Shown: one piece after another, positions 54,248-63,956 of the stretch | Position numbering within the stretch: the stretch's first letter is position 1 | Layout of the letters: every line of letters begins with the position of its first letter | From: Candidatus Avedoeria danica | Lineage (GTDB): Bacteria; Chloroflexota; Anaerolineae; Epilineales; Epilineaceae | Reading direction: 5' to 3' | Assembly (NCBI GenBank): GCA_016703025.1 | Contig: JADJCV010000004.1 | Span: 868,001-932,000, forward strand | DNA length: 64,000 nt | Notes under the pieces: model-generated | Databases searched by the model: none | Seen by the model: the letters and a program-made list of their open reading frames with translations, nothing else | What the model was told of the DNA's origin: nothing | Position numbers and translations under genes: made by a program

Positions 54248-54455
54248 AATGTTTACCGTTGTTTGCGAAGGCGATTCGAGGTCATGCGAAAATGAATGTT
54301 CAACTGGTTTCGCGGCGGCGGCGGGGCTTGACCAGCCAATATGCGGTCGCGGCACGAACGGATGGAGAGCATAGGGCGTTTGGGTTGACACACCGGCGCG
54401 CCTATAGGAGGATTAGTTGGCGTCTGACCCCGCTTGACATAAGGCGTTTTATCCG

Positions 54456-56510
54456 ATGACGAACACCCTTGTAACGGGTTCGGCCGGCCGAGTGTGCTCA
54501 TTTCTTGTTACCATTGCATCGTTGTGCTTTTTGATGTCAAGCAATACAAGTGTTGGGGCAGAAACGAATGACACAAACTTTGAACTCGGCGGATTTATTG
54601 GCTTGATGGATGTGGTAGTAAACGCGGACGGAAATATGATAGGCGCCGCGGGTAATGGTATTGCGATGTACAACGGGCAGTCATGGAGAGCGATAAAGAT
54701 ATTCGACGATAATACAGAATTGACCGCAATGGACGTAGATGGTGACGTCGTATGGGCAGCTGGTCCGTCTTGTGATCTTGTAAAGATAGTTGGCAAGGCC
54801 ATAGAGATTTTTCATCTCGATCTTGTTTGTTCTATGACTGCACTGGTTTCGTCCATGCATAGCGAGGCGATAATTCTCTCCGGCCGAGTTGCTTCTGGAG
54901 ACGGAATTGTCGCGAGATACGATAACGGAGAAGTAACAGTAGTATATTCAATTAAAAACACCATCCTGTGGTCTGTTGCCGAATCAAAATCTGGAAACAT
55001 CGCCGTCGGCGGAGACGGTGTGGTTGCGATTATTGGCCCCGAAGCCCTAGAAGTATTTCGAGATGAGTGGCTTGGATGCACAATCAACAAGGTGAAGTAT
55101 TCCGAGAATGACGAACTCTATGTTGGTGGGTTCTGTCTTGTCGAGAATCCCGGTAGATCATCGTTTGTCGAACGACCACTAATGGCCGTTTACAGGGACG
55201 GGAAATGGGAGCGACAAGAAGTCATTGTCGGCGGTCGCATGATCGTGGACTTTATTGTCAAGAGTGGTTGGGCGGTAGGAGATGGACTTATCATATATAG
55301 ATTTGACGGCGCGGCATGGAAACCCGCGTTTGATGGAGGCGGCGGGCTGAACGATCCATTTAATGCAATTGAGGAAATCGACGACAAGGTATACTTTGTC
55401 GGATCAATGGCCACCATGGTAATTTATCAAAACGGTATATTTAGTCGATATATGGATTCTCGAAATACAAGCCATCGCACTTTGTGGTATGACAAAGGTA
55501 ATCTCACCAGATTATCAGTTCGCGCAGATGGTTATGGTATAGCGGTTGGGGGCGGGGGATCTCCAGTCGAGCGCATCTCACGAAATACGGGATGGAGTGA
55601 GTTGACAGACATCGAATCGGAAGCTGATATAATATCAGTTGCAGTTGGAGATGAGGGTACATGGTTCGGGTCGGCCGAGCATTTGCCACGCGAAGAGCCA
55701 GTGTTCATTGAGAGAACGCCGGGCGGTGACTATCGTATCCAATACAATGCAACAAAGTTATCTATTTGGGATATCGACTATTTCGAGCATGCGGGGGGGT
55801 GGGCGGTAGCATCAACACGAGGTGCCGAGATTCCGGCGAGGCAGGTGGAAGTATTGCAGCTTACGGATGACACGTGGAGTGTGAGGTGCCACATAGCGGG
55901 TGACGAGATATTCGCCGTCGCTGGTTTGAATAATGAAAGTGCCATCGCCGTCGGAACGAGCGTTATTGTATGTGATTCGCGGGGCAATATTAACCGCATT
56001 GACGGCATTGATGGCATGGCGTCAAATGTACACTATGATGGGCGGGGGGTGGTTCTCATCGCCGCAACCACGGGGATATGGCAGTTCGATGTTAATAATG
56101 ACAGCGTACAGCAATTGTTAGTCACTAACGAGCCTGTATTGAGCGTTGTGGCGCGAGATGAGTGCATAGTAGCAACCGGTTCCACTACTGCGTGGGTTCG
56201 AAATCGGGAGGTGTGGGACCAGACTGTTATCGCTGTTGCGTCGTGGTATCTAGGACCGTTTGCCTTCAGTGATACGGCGATAGACAGTGATAGCGTTGGC
56301 GACTCAACATCTGTTTTGGCTAGTGGTCAATGGAATTCGATTGTGAGATTGGAACGAATCTGTGGGTCTTTGGATGATACGACACCTCGAACGGCCACAG
56401 AGTCGGCCGTTCCTCATGAAACCCCGGTGCCGACTATAGTTATGACTGCAACACGTCTTCCTCTTCATCGTGTCATACTTCCTGTATTGATGCAGTATCA
56501 CTGGGATTAG
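54456..56510 (+). CDS. Large secreted propeller-like protein of the island
   Basis: 684 aa. Signal peptide (VCSFLVTIASLCFLMSSNTSVGA) then repeated short blades of ~50 residues with motifs such as MDVVVNADGNMIGAAGNGIAMYNG, VVWAAGPSC, GWAVGDGLIIYRFDG and GIAVGGGG, typical of YCF48/BNR-like β-propellers. Thr/Pro-containing linker and C-terminal tail RVILPVLMQYHWD, the [I/V]xLP tail of this genome, so the gene is of Chloroflexota style in spite of its low GC. No ribosome-binding site is evident before the ATG. Related in kind to the propeller gene at 58.8-60.6 kb. Function unknown. Confidence 0.75.
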   Translation: MTNTLVTGSAGRVCSFLVTIASLCFLMSSNTSVGAETNDTNFELGGFIGLMDVVVNADGNMIGAAGNGIAMYNGQSWRAIKIFDDNTELTAMDVDGDVVWAAGPSCDLVKIVGKAIEIFHLDLVCSMTALVSSMHSEAIILSGRVASGDGIVARYDNGEVTVVYSIKNTILWSVAESKSGNIAVGGDGVVAIIGPEALEVFRDEWLGCTINKVKYSENDELYVGGFCLVENPGRSSFVERPLMAVYRDGKWERQEVIVGGRMIVDFIVKSGWAVGDGLIIYRFDGAAWKPAFDGGGGLNDPFNAIEEIDDKVYFVGSMATMVIYQNGIFSRYMDSRNTSHRTLWYDKGNLTRLSVRADGYGIAVGGGGSPVERISRNTGWSELTDIESEADIISVAVGDEGTWFGSAEHLPREEPVFIERTPGGDYRIQYNATKLSIWDIDYFEHAGGWAVASTRGAEIPARQVEVLQLTDDTWSVRCHIAGDEIFAVAGLNNESAIAVGTSVIVCDSRGNINRIDGIDGMASNVHYDGRGVVLIAATTGIWQFDVNNDSVQQLLVTNEPVLSVVARDECIVATGSTTAWVRNREVWDQTVIAVASWYLGPFAFSDTAIDSDSVGDSTSVLASGQWNSIVRLERICGSLDDTTPRTATESAVPHETPVPTIVMTATRLPLHRVILPVLMQYHWD

Positions 56511-56512
56511 AA

Positions 56513-57439
56513 TCATAGGGCATGTTCCTGCAGCGCCCGCTTCTGAGCCTGCTTGGCAAGGGACACGTAGAGTGCTGTCGTCGCCAGGTCGGCATGCCCG
56601 AGAGTCTCCTGTACCGTCTTGAGGTCGGTGCCGCGGGCGATGTGGTGGGTGGCCATCGTGTGCCTGAGGCTGTGGACGGAGGCGCCAGGGATCTTCGCGG
56701 CCGCCAGATGCTTGGCCACGGTGTCTTGGATCGCCCGCTTGGAGAGCCTCAAGCCGTACTTCGAGACGAACACGGCATCGCACCCTGCCTCCCGCTTGTG
56801 CTTCGTGCTCTTCCATGTCTTGAGCACCCGGCAGGCCTTGTAGTTCAGGGGCACCAGAACAACCTTCCCGCCCTTGCGGGTGATCCGGGCGTGCCCAACG
56901 TTGTCCGGCTCGGGCGTCACCTTCGCCGGCAGCTCCACATCAGCCCACGTCAGGCCGGCAACCTCAGACAGCCGCATGCCGGTTTGCAGAAGAAGCTCGA
57001 CAAGCGCCGCATCCCGCGGGCTGTGGGAGCACGTGCGCAGAAGCTCCTTGTACTCGACCTCGCTGAGGAACCGAGGCTCCCGCCTGGGGATCCGCGGCGG
57101 GACGAGCCGGGCAGCGATGTTCTCGGACAGGACGCTTTGATCGTGGAGGAACCGGAAGAAGCTCTTCAAGGCCTGGGCCTTCCGATTCGTCGAGCTGGCC
57201 TTGAGCCCGCGGCCGTCCAAGTGGGCGAGGTAGGCCTCAAGGTGCTGGAGGGACACCTCACCAAGCTGTGAGAGGCCACGATCCGCAACGAATCGGGCGA
57301 ACTCCGCTAGATCGTTGCCGTACTCGACCCTCGTGCGTGCTGAGAGCCCTCTGGCCGGCATGCCAACGACGGAGAAGAGCCGGATGGCGTCCTCCATCGT
57401 CTGGGCGGTGAACTGTGAATCATGGTCGCTGGTGGTCAT
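56513..57439 (-). CDS. Tyrosine recombinase (XerC/D-like integrase)
   Basis: 308 aa. SAM-like N-terminal DNA-binding domain (TRVEYGNDLAEFARFVADRGL, SSTNRKAQALKSFFRFL). Catalytic residues: Arg in LLQTGMRLSEVAGLTW, Lys in ITRKGGKVVLVPL, HSLRHTMATHHI (H-x-x-R-H), and LGHADLATTALYVSL with His and the nucleophilic Tyr. It is convergent with the large secreted gene, two bases apart. Its start is followed by noncoding DNA with two imperfect 24-25-bp direct repeats. Host XerC/D usually sit elsewhere; this copy at an island edge is probably its integrase. Confidence 0.92.
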   Translation of the reverse strand: MTTSDHDSQFTAQTMEDAIRLFSVVGMPARGLSARTRVEYGNDLAEFARFVADRGLSQLGEVSLQHLEAYLAHLDGRGLKASSTNRKAQALKSFFRFLHDQSVLSENIAARLVPPRIPRREPRFLSEVEYKELLRTCSHSPRDAALVELLLQTGMRLSEVAGLTWADVELPAKVTPEPDNVGHARITRKGGKVVLVPLNYKACRVLKTWKSTKHKREAGCDAVFVSKYGLRLSKRAIQDTVAKHLAAAKIPGASVHSLRHTMATHHIARGTDLKTVQETLGHADLATTALYVSLAKQAQKRALQEHAL

Positions 57440-57520
57440 AGTTGGTATTGGGGTTCCCGTATTGGTTCAATGGGTAACGGCAGGGCGTCCGGACTTCGCG
57501 CCAGGGTCTCCAAGAGACCT

Positions 57521-57608
57521 GCGTCTAACGACTCCGTCAGGCGCACTTAGTGGACGGCAAACAGCCTCGAATCGCCCTTCTCCCGCGTCTAATGAGTAAC
57601 TAGGCGCA
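57521..57608. repeat. Pair of imperfect direct repeats next to the recombinase
   Basis: 57521-57545 and 57585-57608 both begin GCGTCTAA and end AGGCGCA, with similar middles. They lie just upstream of the recombinase gene within 57440-57680, which otherwise shows no gene. They may be recombinase arm or core sites. Confidence 0.5.
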
Positions 57609-57680
57609 TGTGGACAACGCAGCGGTGCCAACGAGAGACCTCGTGTTTTCGTAACACTCGAACCTGAACGGTCGTCACGT

Positions 57681-58799
57681 TCACACCTTGCATCCCACCA
57701 CGGCGTCCGACCCGACGCCATCACCCCACGATCCGCCCCGCCGCCGACCGATCGCTCGTCCACGGCGCCGGCGGGCCATGACGAGCGCGGCCAGGCTGAG
57801 CAACACGACGTCGTAGTTCACCCGCCAACCGCCGAACGCCTGCCACGCCGCGTCGCGGTCGGAGACCACGGGCACGCCCGCCACGGCGAGCCGATCGAGC
57901 GCATCGTCGAACTCGGCGCGGTCGATGCTGATCGGATCCGCCGGGAAGTGCGGGTCGGCAGGGTGGCGGATCCGGAACACGTCGCCGATGCGACGCAGCG
58001 CGATGAAGCCGGCCCGCAGGCAGAGCTCGCGCTGGGCGTCGCGCGGGATGGCCACGCTGCTCGTCACCAGAGCCGCGGTATCCAGCACCGTTCCGGCCGC
58101 GGTGACCCAATTCCGCTCGGCGCGCGGCGAGCGGAAGAAGGCGAGGCCGGGGATCGTCGTATGGCTCTCCTCGATGTCGGCGAAGAGCCCTTCCCAACCC
58201 GCCCACAGCGGCTGCATCGCATCGTTGCTCTCCAGCCGGCCCACCCGGTGGAGCCGCAGGACCATGTCGACGGCTGTGGGCGGCGTGCCGGCCCGCACCT
58301 CGAGCATCGTCACTGCCTGCTCGCGCCGCGCGAACGCGGCATACATCGTCGGCAGGTACGCCACCAGCAGGGCGACGAGGATCAGGCCGATCGTGGCCTC
58401 GGTGAACGCCAGCGCCGTCTGGAGCGTGCCCTTGGGCTGCACGAAGCCGAGCGTCAGCAGCGACGAACCGCTCTCGGCGAGCGCGTGGCGCCACGACGGG
58501 CTGCCGGTCGCGATGAACAGCCCGGCGAAGCCCAGCAGCGTCATCGCCAGCCACGTCGGCAGGAGGCACATCGTCGCGATCGGCGCGTAGGCCGCCATCA
58601 CGGCGTCGCGCGCCGCGAACGACTCGAGGTGCTTCAGGTAGAGGTCAAGGCCGCGCCGGATGACGATCCATACGAACGTGACGATCGGGTCGCGCGAAGC
58701 GCGCGGCATGACGAGCAGGCGCACGGCCGAGAAGACCGCACCGACGACGAGCGCGGCACCGAGCGCCCCGCTGATCGCACGTCCGGCGACCGTCAACAC
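57681..58799 (-). CDS. Membrane protein with potassium-channel-like pore segment
   Basis: 372 aa, GTG start. Hydrophobic segments near residues 10-30, 75-100 and 125-150, plus one near the C-terminus. The segment ALAESGSSLLTLGFVQP followed by a long helix (FTEATIGLILVALLVAYL) resembles the pore helix, filter and inner helix of 2TM potassium channels, with TLGF in place of TxGYG. A soluble region of ~180 residues with helices follows. Channel function is inferred from pattern only. It lies 49 bp downstream of the propeller gene on the same strand. Confidence 0.65.
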   Translation of the reverse strand: MLTVAGRAISGALGAALVVGAVFSAVRLLVMPRASRDPIVTFVWIVIRRGLDLYLKHLESFAARDAVMAAYAPIATMCLLPTWLAMTLLGFAGLFIATGSPSWRHALAESGSSLLTLGFVQPKGTLQTALAFTEATIGLILVALLVAYLPTMYAAFARREQAVTMLEVRAGTPPTAVDMVLRLHRVGRLESNDAMQPLWAGWEGLFADIEESHTTIPGLAFFRSPRAERNWVTAAGTVLDTAALVTSSVAIPRDAQRELCLRAGFIALRRIGDVFRIRHPADPHFPADPISIDRAEFDDALDRLAVAGVPVVSDRDAAWQAFGGWRVNYDVVLLSLAALVMARRRRGRAIGRRRGGSWGDGVGSDAVVGCKV

Positions 58800-58848
58800 C
58801 CGTGGCGCTCATCTCGCGCCGCACGCAGACGACAGCGACCCACTGGAC

Positions 58849-60552
58849 TCACGGCCACCGCCGCGCCAGGAACGGCAGGTGGATGACGCCCGACAGCCGC
58901 ACTTTCCGGTAGCGGACAAGCGTCCCACTGCCGCCGACGCCCCAGCACGCCGTGTCGTCGGCGCAGTCGAGCCCTTCCACGCGGTCGTCGAACGCGCGCG
59001 GCCAGAGGCGCCACGTTTGTCCGTCGAGGAACAGGATCGTGCCGTTCTGGCCGACGGCCCACGCCTCGCCGTCGGCGACGGCGGCCACGGACGTCAGATC
59101 GACGGTCTCCGGGCTCGGCCAGCCCTGCCAGCGGCCGCGGTCCATGTACAGGATCGTCCCGCCGTCCCCGACCGCCCAGCCGGCCGTCGGGCTGAGCATC
59201 GCGACGTCGTTCAGCGCGCCGCCGCCCAGCGAGCGCTCGGCCGTCCAGACACCATCCGCGAAGCGCAGAATTGCGCCCGTCTGGCCCCACCGCCGCGCCG
59301 TTCGCGGCGTCGACGAAGCTCACGCCGCGCAACGACGCGCCGGTCGGACCCGTGACGGCGGACCAGGCACCCGCGGTGAAGTGCAGGATCGTTCCGCTGT
59401 CGCCGACCGCCCACGCGTCGTCCGGCCCGACGCTCACGACCGCGTGCAGTGTGTTCGTCGTCGGGCGGTCGCTGCGCTGCCACGTCCGGCCGTCGAAGCG
59501 CAGGATGATCCCGCTCTCACCCACCGCCCAGCCCGTATCCGGCGACGAGATGTCCACCGCCAGCAGCGTCGCCTCGGTCGGGCTCTCGATCCGGTGCCAG
59601 TCCGCTCCATCCCAGCGGGCGATCACGCCGCCGCCCCCGACCGCCCACGCCCCGTCCGCACCGACCATCGCCACGTCGTTGAAGTCGGCGACAAGCGGCA
59701 CGTAGATGCCCTGCCAGTCGCCCCGGACACCGTGCAGTAGCGTGCCCCGCCGGCCCATCGCCCAGACGTCCTCGCGCGCCGGGTCGGCGATGGCAACGGC
59801 GCGCGGCACGCCGCCGGTCGGGTTGTCGCTGACGATCCAGTCTTCGCCGTCGAAGCGCACGAGCGTCCCGTCCTCGGCGACGGCCCAAGCCAGCGTGCGG
59901 CTCGGCATGTCGAGGCCGATGAGCGAGGCGCTCGTGCCGCCGTCCTCCTGCTGCCACCGCTGGCCGTTCCAGACGGCGACGGTGCTGTTCCCGCCGACGG
60001 CATACGCCTCGTCCGCGCTGAAGACGGCGACGCCGTTCAGGGCGACCGCGAGGCCGGTGTTCACCTGCTGCCACTTGTTCCCGTGCCAGCGCAGCGCCGT
60101 GCCCTGCGCCCCGACCGCCCAGCCCTCGTCCGCGCTGGCGAACGCCACGGCATGCAACGCCTTCGTGACCTCGGGAAAGTCGACCGTCGACCACCCCTGG
60201 CCGCGCTGGTAGCGGTAGAACCGGCCGTTCTCGCCTGTCAACGTCGAGCCGACGACGTAGCCCCACTCGCCCGTGCCCATCCAGATGTCCCGCACCCACG
60301 TCGGCTTGGGCAACGGTTCGCGGTCCCAACGGCCGGCGTTGTAGTGGACGACGTCCGGACCGGTACCGGCGAACCATCCCTCGTCCGAACTGATCATGTC
60401 AAGGGCGTTGAACGAAGCGCCTTCCGGCGTCGCGACCCGCGACCAGACGCCGCCCACGCGCGCGCCGCGCCGCCCTTGCCCGCCGCCCAGCCGACCTGCG
60501 GCGACGGAAAGTCGATCGCCACGAAGTCGATCGCGCCGCACCCCAGGCCCAT
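58849..60552 (-). CDS. YCF48/BNR-type β-propeller protein, two frame disruptions
   Basis: Reassembled from three frames: MGLGCGAIDF...QVGWAAGKGG (60552 to ~60465), the main block with ten or more repeats such as GWAVGAQGTALRWHGNKW and AWAVGGGGVIARWDGADW (to ~59285), and the last part from 59199 region to the stop at 58849. The end IHLPFLARRWP is the shared LP tail. The switch near 59283-59288 is an extra C in a CCCC run (plus strand); that near 60465 lacks a base in a GC-alternating run. The N-terminus lacks an obvious signal peptide. Probable exported binding protein. Confidence 0.7.
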
Positions 60553-60586
60553 TCGGGCATCGCAGCGCCATTCCCGGAACGCCGGC

Positions 60587-62289
60587 TCAGCCTGTGCGAG
60601 CCGGCCGGCCGCCCGCGCCGCCGCCGGAGCCGCGCGAACCGCCGCCGCCGGAGCCACCAGGCCCGCGCGAACCACCGCCGCTGCCGGAGCCGCGTGAACC
60701 GCCGCTGCCGGAGCCGTGTGAACCGCCGCCGCCGGAGCCACCAGGCCCGCGCGAACCGCCCCACCGGAACCGCGCGGTCCTCCGCCTGGGCGTTGCGGCC
60801 GGCCAGCGTCGCCGCCGCCATCACGGCGAGCAGGACCTTGGGAAGGACCCTTGTACGGACCACTCGGCCTGCCCTGTGGCGGACCTTGGCGGGAGCCGTC
60901 GGGGCGCGACGGGCGAGCGGAGCCGGCAGGGCGGTCGCGGTCGGGGCGCGGCGCGCCGGGGCGGGAGGGTGCACTGGGCCGTCCTTTCGGTGGGGCGCCC
61001 GGTCGGCCGCCGCGCGTTGGCGCGGGGGAACCGCCGTAGCGCCGCTCGTCCGCGCCCGGCGCGCTGCTGCGCCGGGGCGGCCTATCTTGCCGCGCCTGGC
61101 CCGGATCGTCGACCACCACCTGCAACATCGTGAGGTAGCGTGCCTCGGGAAACCAGCGCGGCGTCGGGTGATCCGGACCGGCGCCGTAGCGCCCCACGAT
61201 GCGGACCTTGGCCCCGCGGTCGCGTGCGGAGTCGTCGACGAGCCGGGAGAACGTCCGGGCATCGAGGTGGCTCGAACAACTCGCGGTGAACAAGAGCCCG
61301 CCCGGCGCCGTCCGAGCGATCGCCAGCCGGTTCAGCTGACGATAGGCTGCCGTGGCGCGATCCAGGCCCGACGCCGACGCGGCCATGCTCGGCGGATCGA
61401 CGATGATGATGTCCCACTGCGTGGTGTTGGCTTCGAGCCACTTCTCGACGTCTTCGACGACGCACGGGAACGCCCCGCTCTTCGGGTCGAAGCCGTTCAA
61501 CGCCAAGTTGTGGCGCGCGGCCTCGATCGCGCCGGCCGCGACGTCGACGCTGGTCACGGCGACGGCGCCGCCGGCGGCCGCCGCGACCGAGAACCAGCCG
61601 GTGTACGAAAAGAGGTTCAGGACGCGCTTGCCCTTCGCGAGCGCCCGGATCCGGCGGCGGTTGTCGCGCTGGTCGAGGTAGGCGCCGGTCTTGTGGCCGC
61701 GCACGATGTCGACGTCGAACACCAGTCCGTTCTCTCGCACCCGCACCGGGCCGCGCGGCAGCTCGCCGATGAGCGCGACGACGGCCGGCCCATCGCCCTG
61801 CTGGCGGCGCTGCGGCTTGTAGATCACGTGCTTCACCAACGGCACCGCCTCGCACAGCGCCGCAGCGAACGCAGGCAACAGGTGGGCCACCGCCGGCGTG
61901 TCGGCCTGCACGACCGCGACGTCGGCATAGCGGTCGGCGATCAAGCCCGGCATGTGGTCGGACTCGCCGTGCACGAGCCGCAGACAGTCCGTGTCCACAA
62001 GCGGCACATCCCGCTGGCGCCGGGCGCATGCCGCCTCGACGCGGGCCCGGATCAATGCCTCGTCGATCCGCTCGCCGACCGTGTGGGACCACAGCCGAAC
62101 GGCCAGCGGCGACCGGCTGTCGTACAGGCCGCTGGCGACGAACTGGCCGTCGGGCGTCACGACGTCCACCGTCGTGCCGGTCAGGATGTCCGTCCGGCGG
62201 GCCAGGGACTCCGCCCACAGCCATGGGTGGCCGTCGGCGATGTGCGTTCGCACGTCGCGCACGAGCTGGATCGTTGTCGTGTCCGTCAT
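60587..62289 (-). CDS. RlmI-like rRNA methyltransferase with Gly/Arg-rich tail
   Basis: N-terminal PUA-like domain (ESLARRTDILTGTTVDVV) and class I SAM methyltransferase: YLDQRDNRRRIRALAKGKRVLNLFSYTGW (in two parts of ≤20), VTSVDVAAGAIEAARHN, IIVDPPSMA (catalytic DPP). It fits 23S rRNA m5C1962-type enzymes (RlmI). After ~395 residues comes a Pro/Arg/Gly tail. In the annotated frame it turns into Ala/Pro repeats and reads on into the next gene. A shift at a GGGG run near 60760 would instead give Gly/Ser/Arg repeats stopping at 60587-60589, which I prefer. The tail is likely disordered, RNA-binding or simply variable. Confidence 0.85.
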
Positions 62290-62555
62290 GGAGGGTGATC
62301 CGTCGAGGGGGGCGGGGTCCGACGATCGGTCGGGATCCGTCTTGGGTCGGGATTCTAGGCGCGCAGGCCCGTCGGATGCTAACCTCACGGCTTGCGCGCA
62401 TGACACGTCCTCGAGCGCACCCCGCCACGGCGGGGCGCGGATCGCCGCCGGGCGCGCCGGCGGCAGAAGGCGAAGCTCGACCCAACAGGCCTCGGTGCGG
62501 CGCGCACGGCCCTTGCGCCGCGTCGCCGTCGGGCCTGCGCCAGAGGAGGCGAGCG

Positions 62556-63956
62556 ATGCCGGACACCAGGTTGACGTCGATGGCGGTGGACCGCGAACCG
62601 ATGGTCCCACCCGACGGGCGGACTGCGGGGTCGCTGCCCGCATGGGCGGTCGAGTCCCCGACGACGGCCGTCATCGGCCTGCAATGGGGCGACGAGGGCA
62701 AGGGCAAGATCGTCGACTGGCTGGCCGCACGGCACGACGTCGTCGTTCGCTTCAACGGCGGCGCCAACGCGGGCCACAGCGTCGTCGTCGACGGGCAGCG
62801 CCACGCGCTTCACCTCGTGCCGTGCGGCGTGCTCCATCCGGGCACGGACAACATCGTCGGCAACGGGGTCGTGGTGGACCTTGCCGGCCTGCGCGGCGAG
62901 CTCGACGCGCTCGAAGCGTATGGTGTCGACACGATCGGCCGCGTCTGGTTGTCCGAGCGCGCCCACGTCGTCATGCCGTGGCACCCCGTCGAGGACCGGC
63001 TGTACGAGGCGGCGGCCGCCCGTGTCGCCGGCGCGGCGGCCGCGGTCGGGACGACGGGCCGCGGCATCGGACCGTGCTACGCCGACAAGGCGCTGCGCAC
63101 GACGGCCGTCCGCGTGGCCGACCTGTACGCTGCGGATCGCCCGGCCCGAATCGCTAGAATCACCGCCCTGAAGAACGCGACGCTCCGGGCGCTCGCCGAG
63201 GTCGCAGCAACGTCCTTCGAGCCGCTGGACGCGGCGGCGATCGACGCGGCCGCGGCCGCCGACGCCGCCGCGCTCGCACCCCGCGTCACGGACACCGCGC
63301 GCCGTCTGGGCGACGCGGTCGCAGCCGGGCGGCGCGTCCTGTACGAGGGCGCGAACGCCTGCCTGCTCGACGTCGACCACGGGACCTATCCGTATGCCAC
63401 CGCCAGCCAGACGACGGCGCTCGGGATCGGCTCCGGCGCCGGGATCGCGGGCGGCGCGCGCGAGGTCATCGGCATTGCCAAGGCCTACCAGACACGCGTG
63501 GGCGCCGGGCCGATGCCGACCGAGCAGGCGAACGCGATCGGCGAGCGCCTGCGGGAACGGGGCCGCGAGTACGGCACGACCACGGGCCGCCCGCGGCGAT
63601 GCGGCTGGCTCGACCTCGTCCTCCTGCGCCACACCGTCCGCCTCACCGGCGCCACGCGCGTCGCGCTCATGCTCCTCGACGTGCTGGCCGGTCTGCCGTC
63701 CCTCAAGGTGGCCGTGGCCTACAGCCTCGACGGCCGGACGATCGACAGCCCGCCGGCGCTGGCCGAGGACTTGGCGCGCTGCGAGCCGAGCTACGTCGAC
63801 CTGGAGCCATTCGACGGTCCGATGGAACGCTGCACCTCGGTCGACGCGCTGCCGGCGGCGGCGCATGCCTACGTGCGGTTCGTCGAGGCGGCCGTCGGCG
63901 TGCCCGTGTCGATCGTGAGCGTCGGGCCGGACCGGGCGCAGACGCTGTTGCGGTGA
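62556..63956 (+). CDS. purA: Adenylosuccinate synthetase
   Basis: 466 aa from the ATG at 62556 (GGAGG 6 nt upstream). P-loop-like GLQWGDEGKGKIVDWLA with catalytic Asp and GGANAGHSVV with catalytic His. Then GTTGRGIGPCYADKALR, YEGANACLLDVDHGTYPYATAS, and the C-terminal TTTGRPRRCGWLDLVLLR. It is ~30 residues longer than usual owing to the N-terminus (MPDTRLTSMAVDREPM). It converts IMP and aspartate to adenylosuccinate. Divergent from rlmI. 63957-64000 shows nothing further. Confidence 0.97.
   Translation: MPDTRLTSMAVDREPMVPPDGRTAGSLPAWAVESPTTAVIGLQWGDEGKGKIVDWLAARHDVVVRFNGGANAGHSVVVDGQRHALHLVPCGVLHPGTDNIVGNGVVVDLAGLRGELDALEAYGVDTIGRVWLSERAHVVMPWHPVEDRLYEAAAARVAGAAAAVGTTGRGIGPCYADKALRTTAVRVADLYAADRPARIARITALKNATLRALAEVAATSFEPLDAAAIDAAAAADAAALAPRVTDTARRLGDAVAAGRRVLYEGANACLLDVDHGTYPYATASQTTALGIGSGAGIAGGAREVIGIAKAYQTRVGAGPMPTEQANAIGERLRERGREYGTTTGRPRRCGWLDLVLLRHTVRLTGATRVALMLLDVLAGLPSLKVAVAYSLDGRTIDSPPALAEDLARCEPSYVDLEPFDGPMERCTSVDALPAAAHAYVRFVEAAVGVPVSIVSVGPDRAQTLLR

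Larger units (their letters stand above)
51878..57607. mobile_element. Putative integrated island with tyrosine recombinase
   Basis: About 5.7 kb with clearly lower GC than both flanks between 52.2 and 56.5 kb. It holds a transposase fragment, two small exported-protein genes, a large exported propeller-like protein and a tyrosine recombinase at the right end. The boundaries are guesses from an imperfect match between 51878-51897 and 57590-57607. purF lies to the left and a channel-like membrane protein to the right. No replication or conjugation genes are present, so this is a small genomic island or cassette-like insertion. Confidence 0.55.

Noticed and set aside
60590..60800. Ala/Pro repeat tail (APAAAVHTAPAAAV type) as true C-terminus of the rRNA methyltransferase
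   Set aside because: It reads on into the next gene's first blade; the alternative frame gives regular Gly/Ser/Arg repeats and a stop before the next gene.
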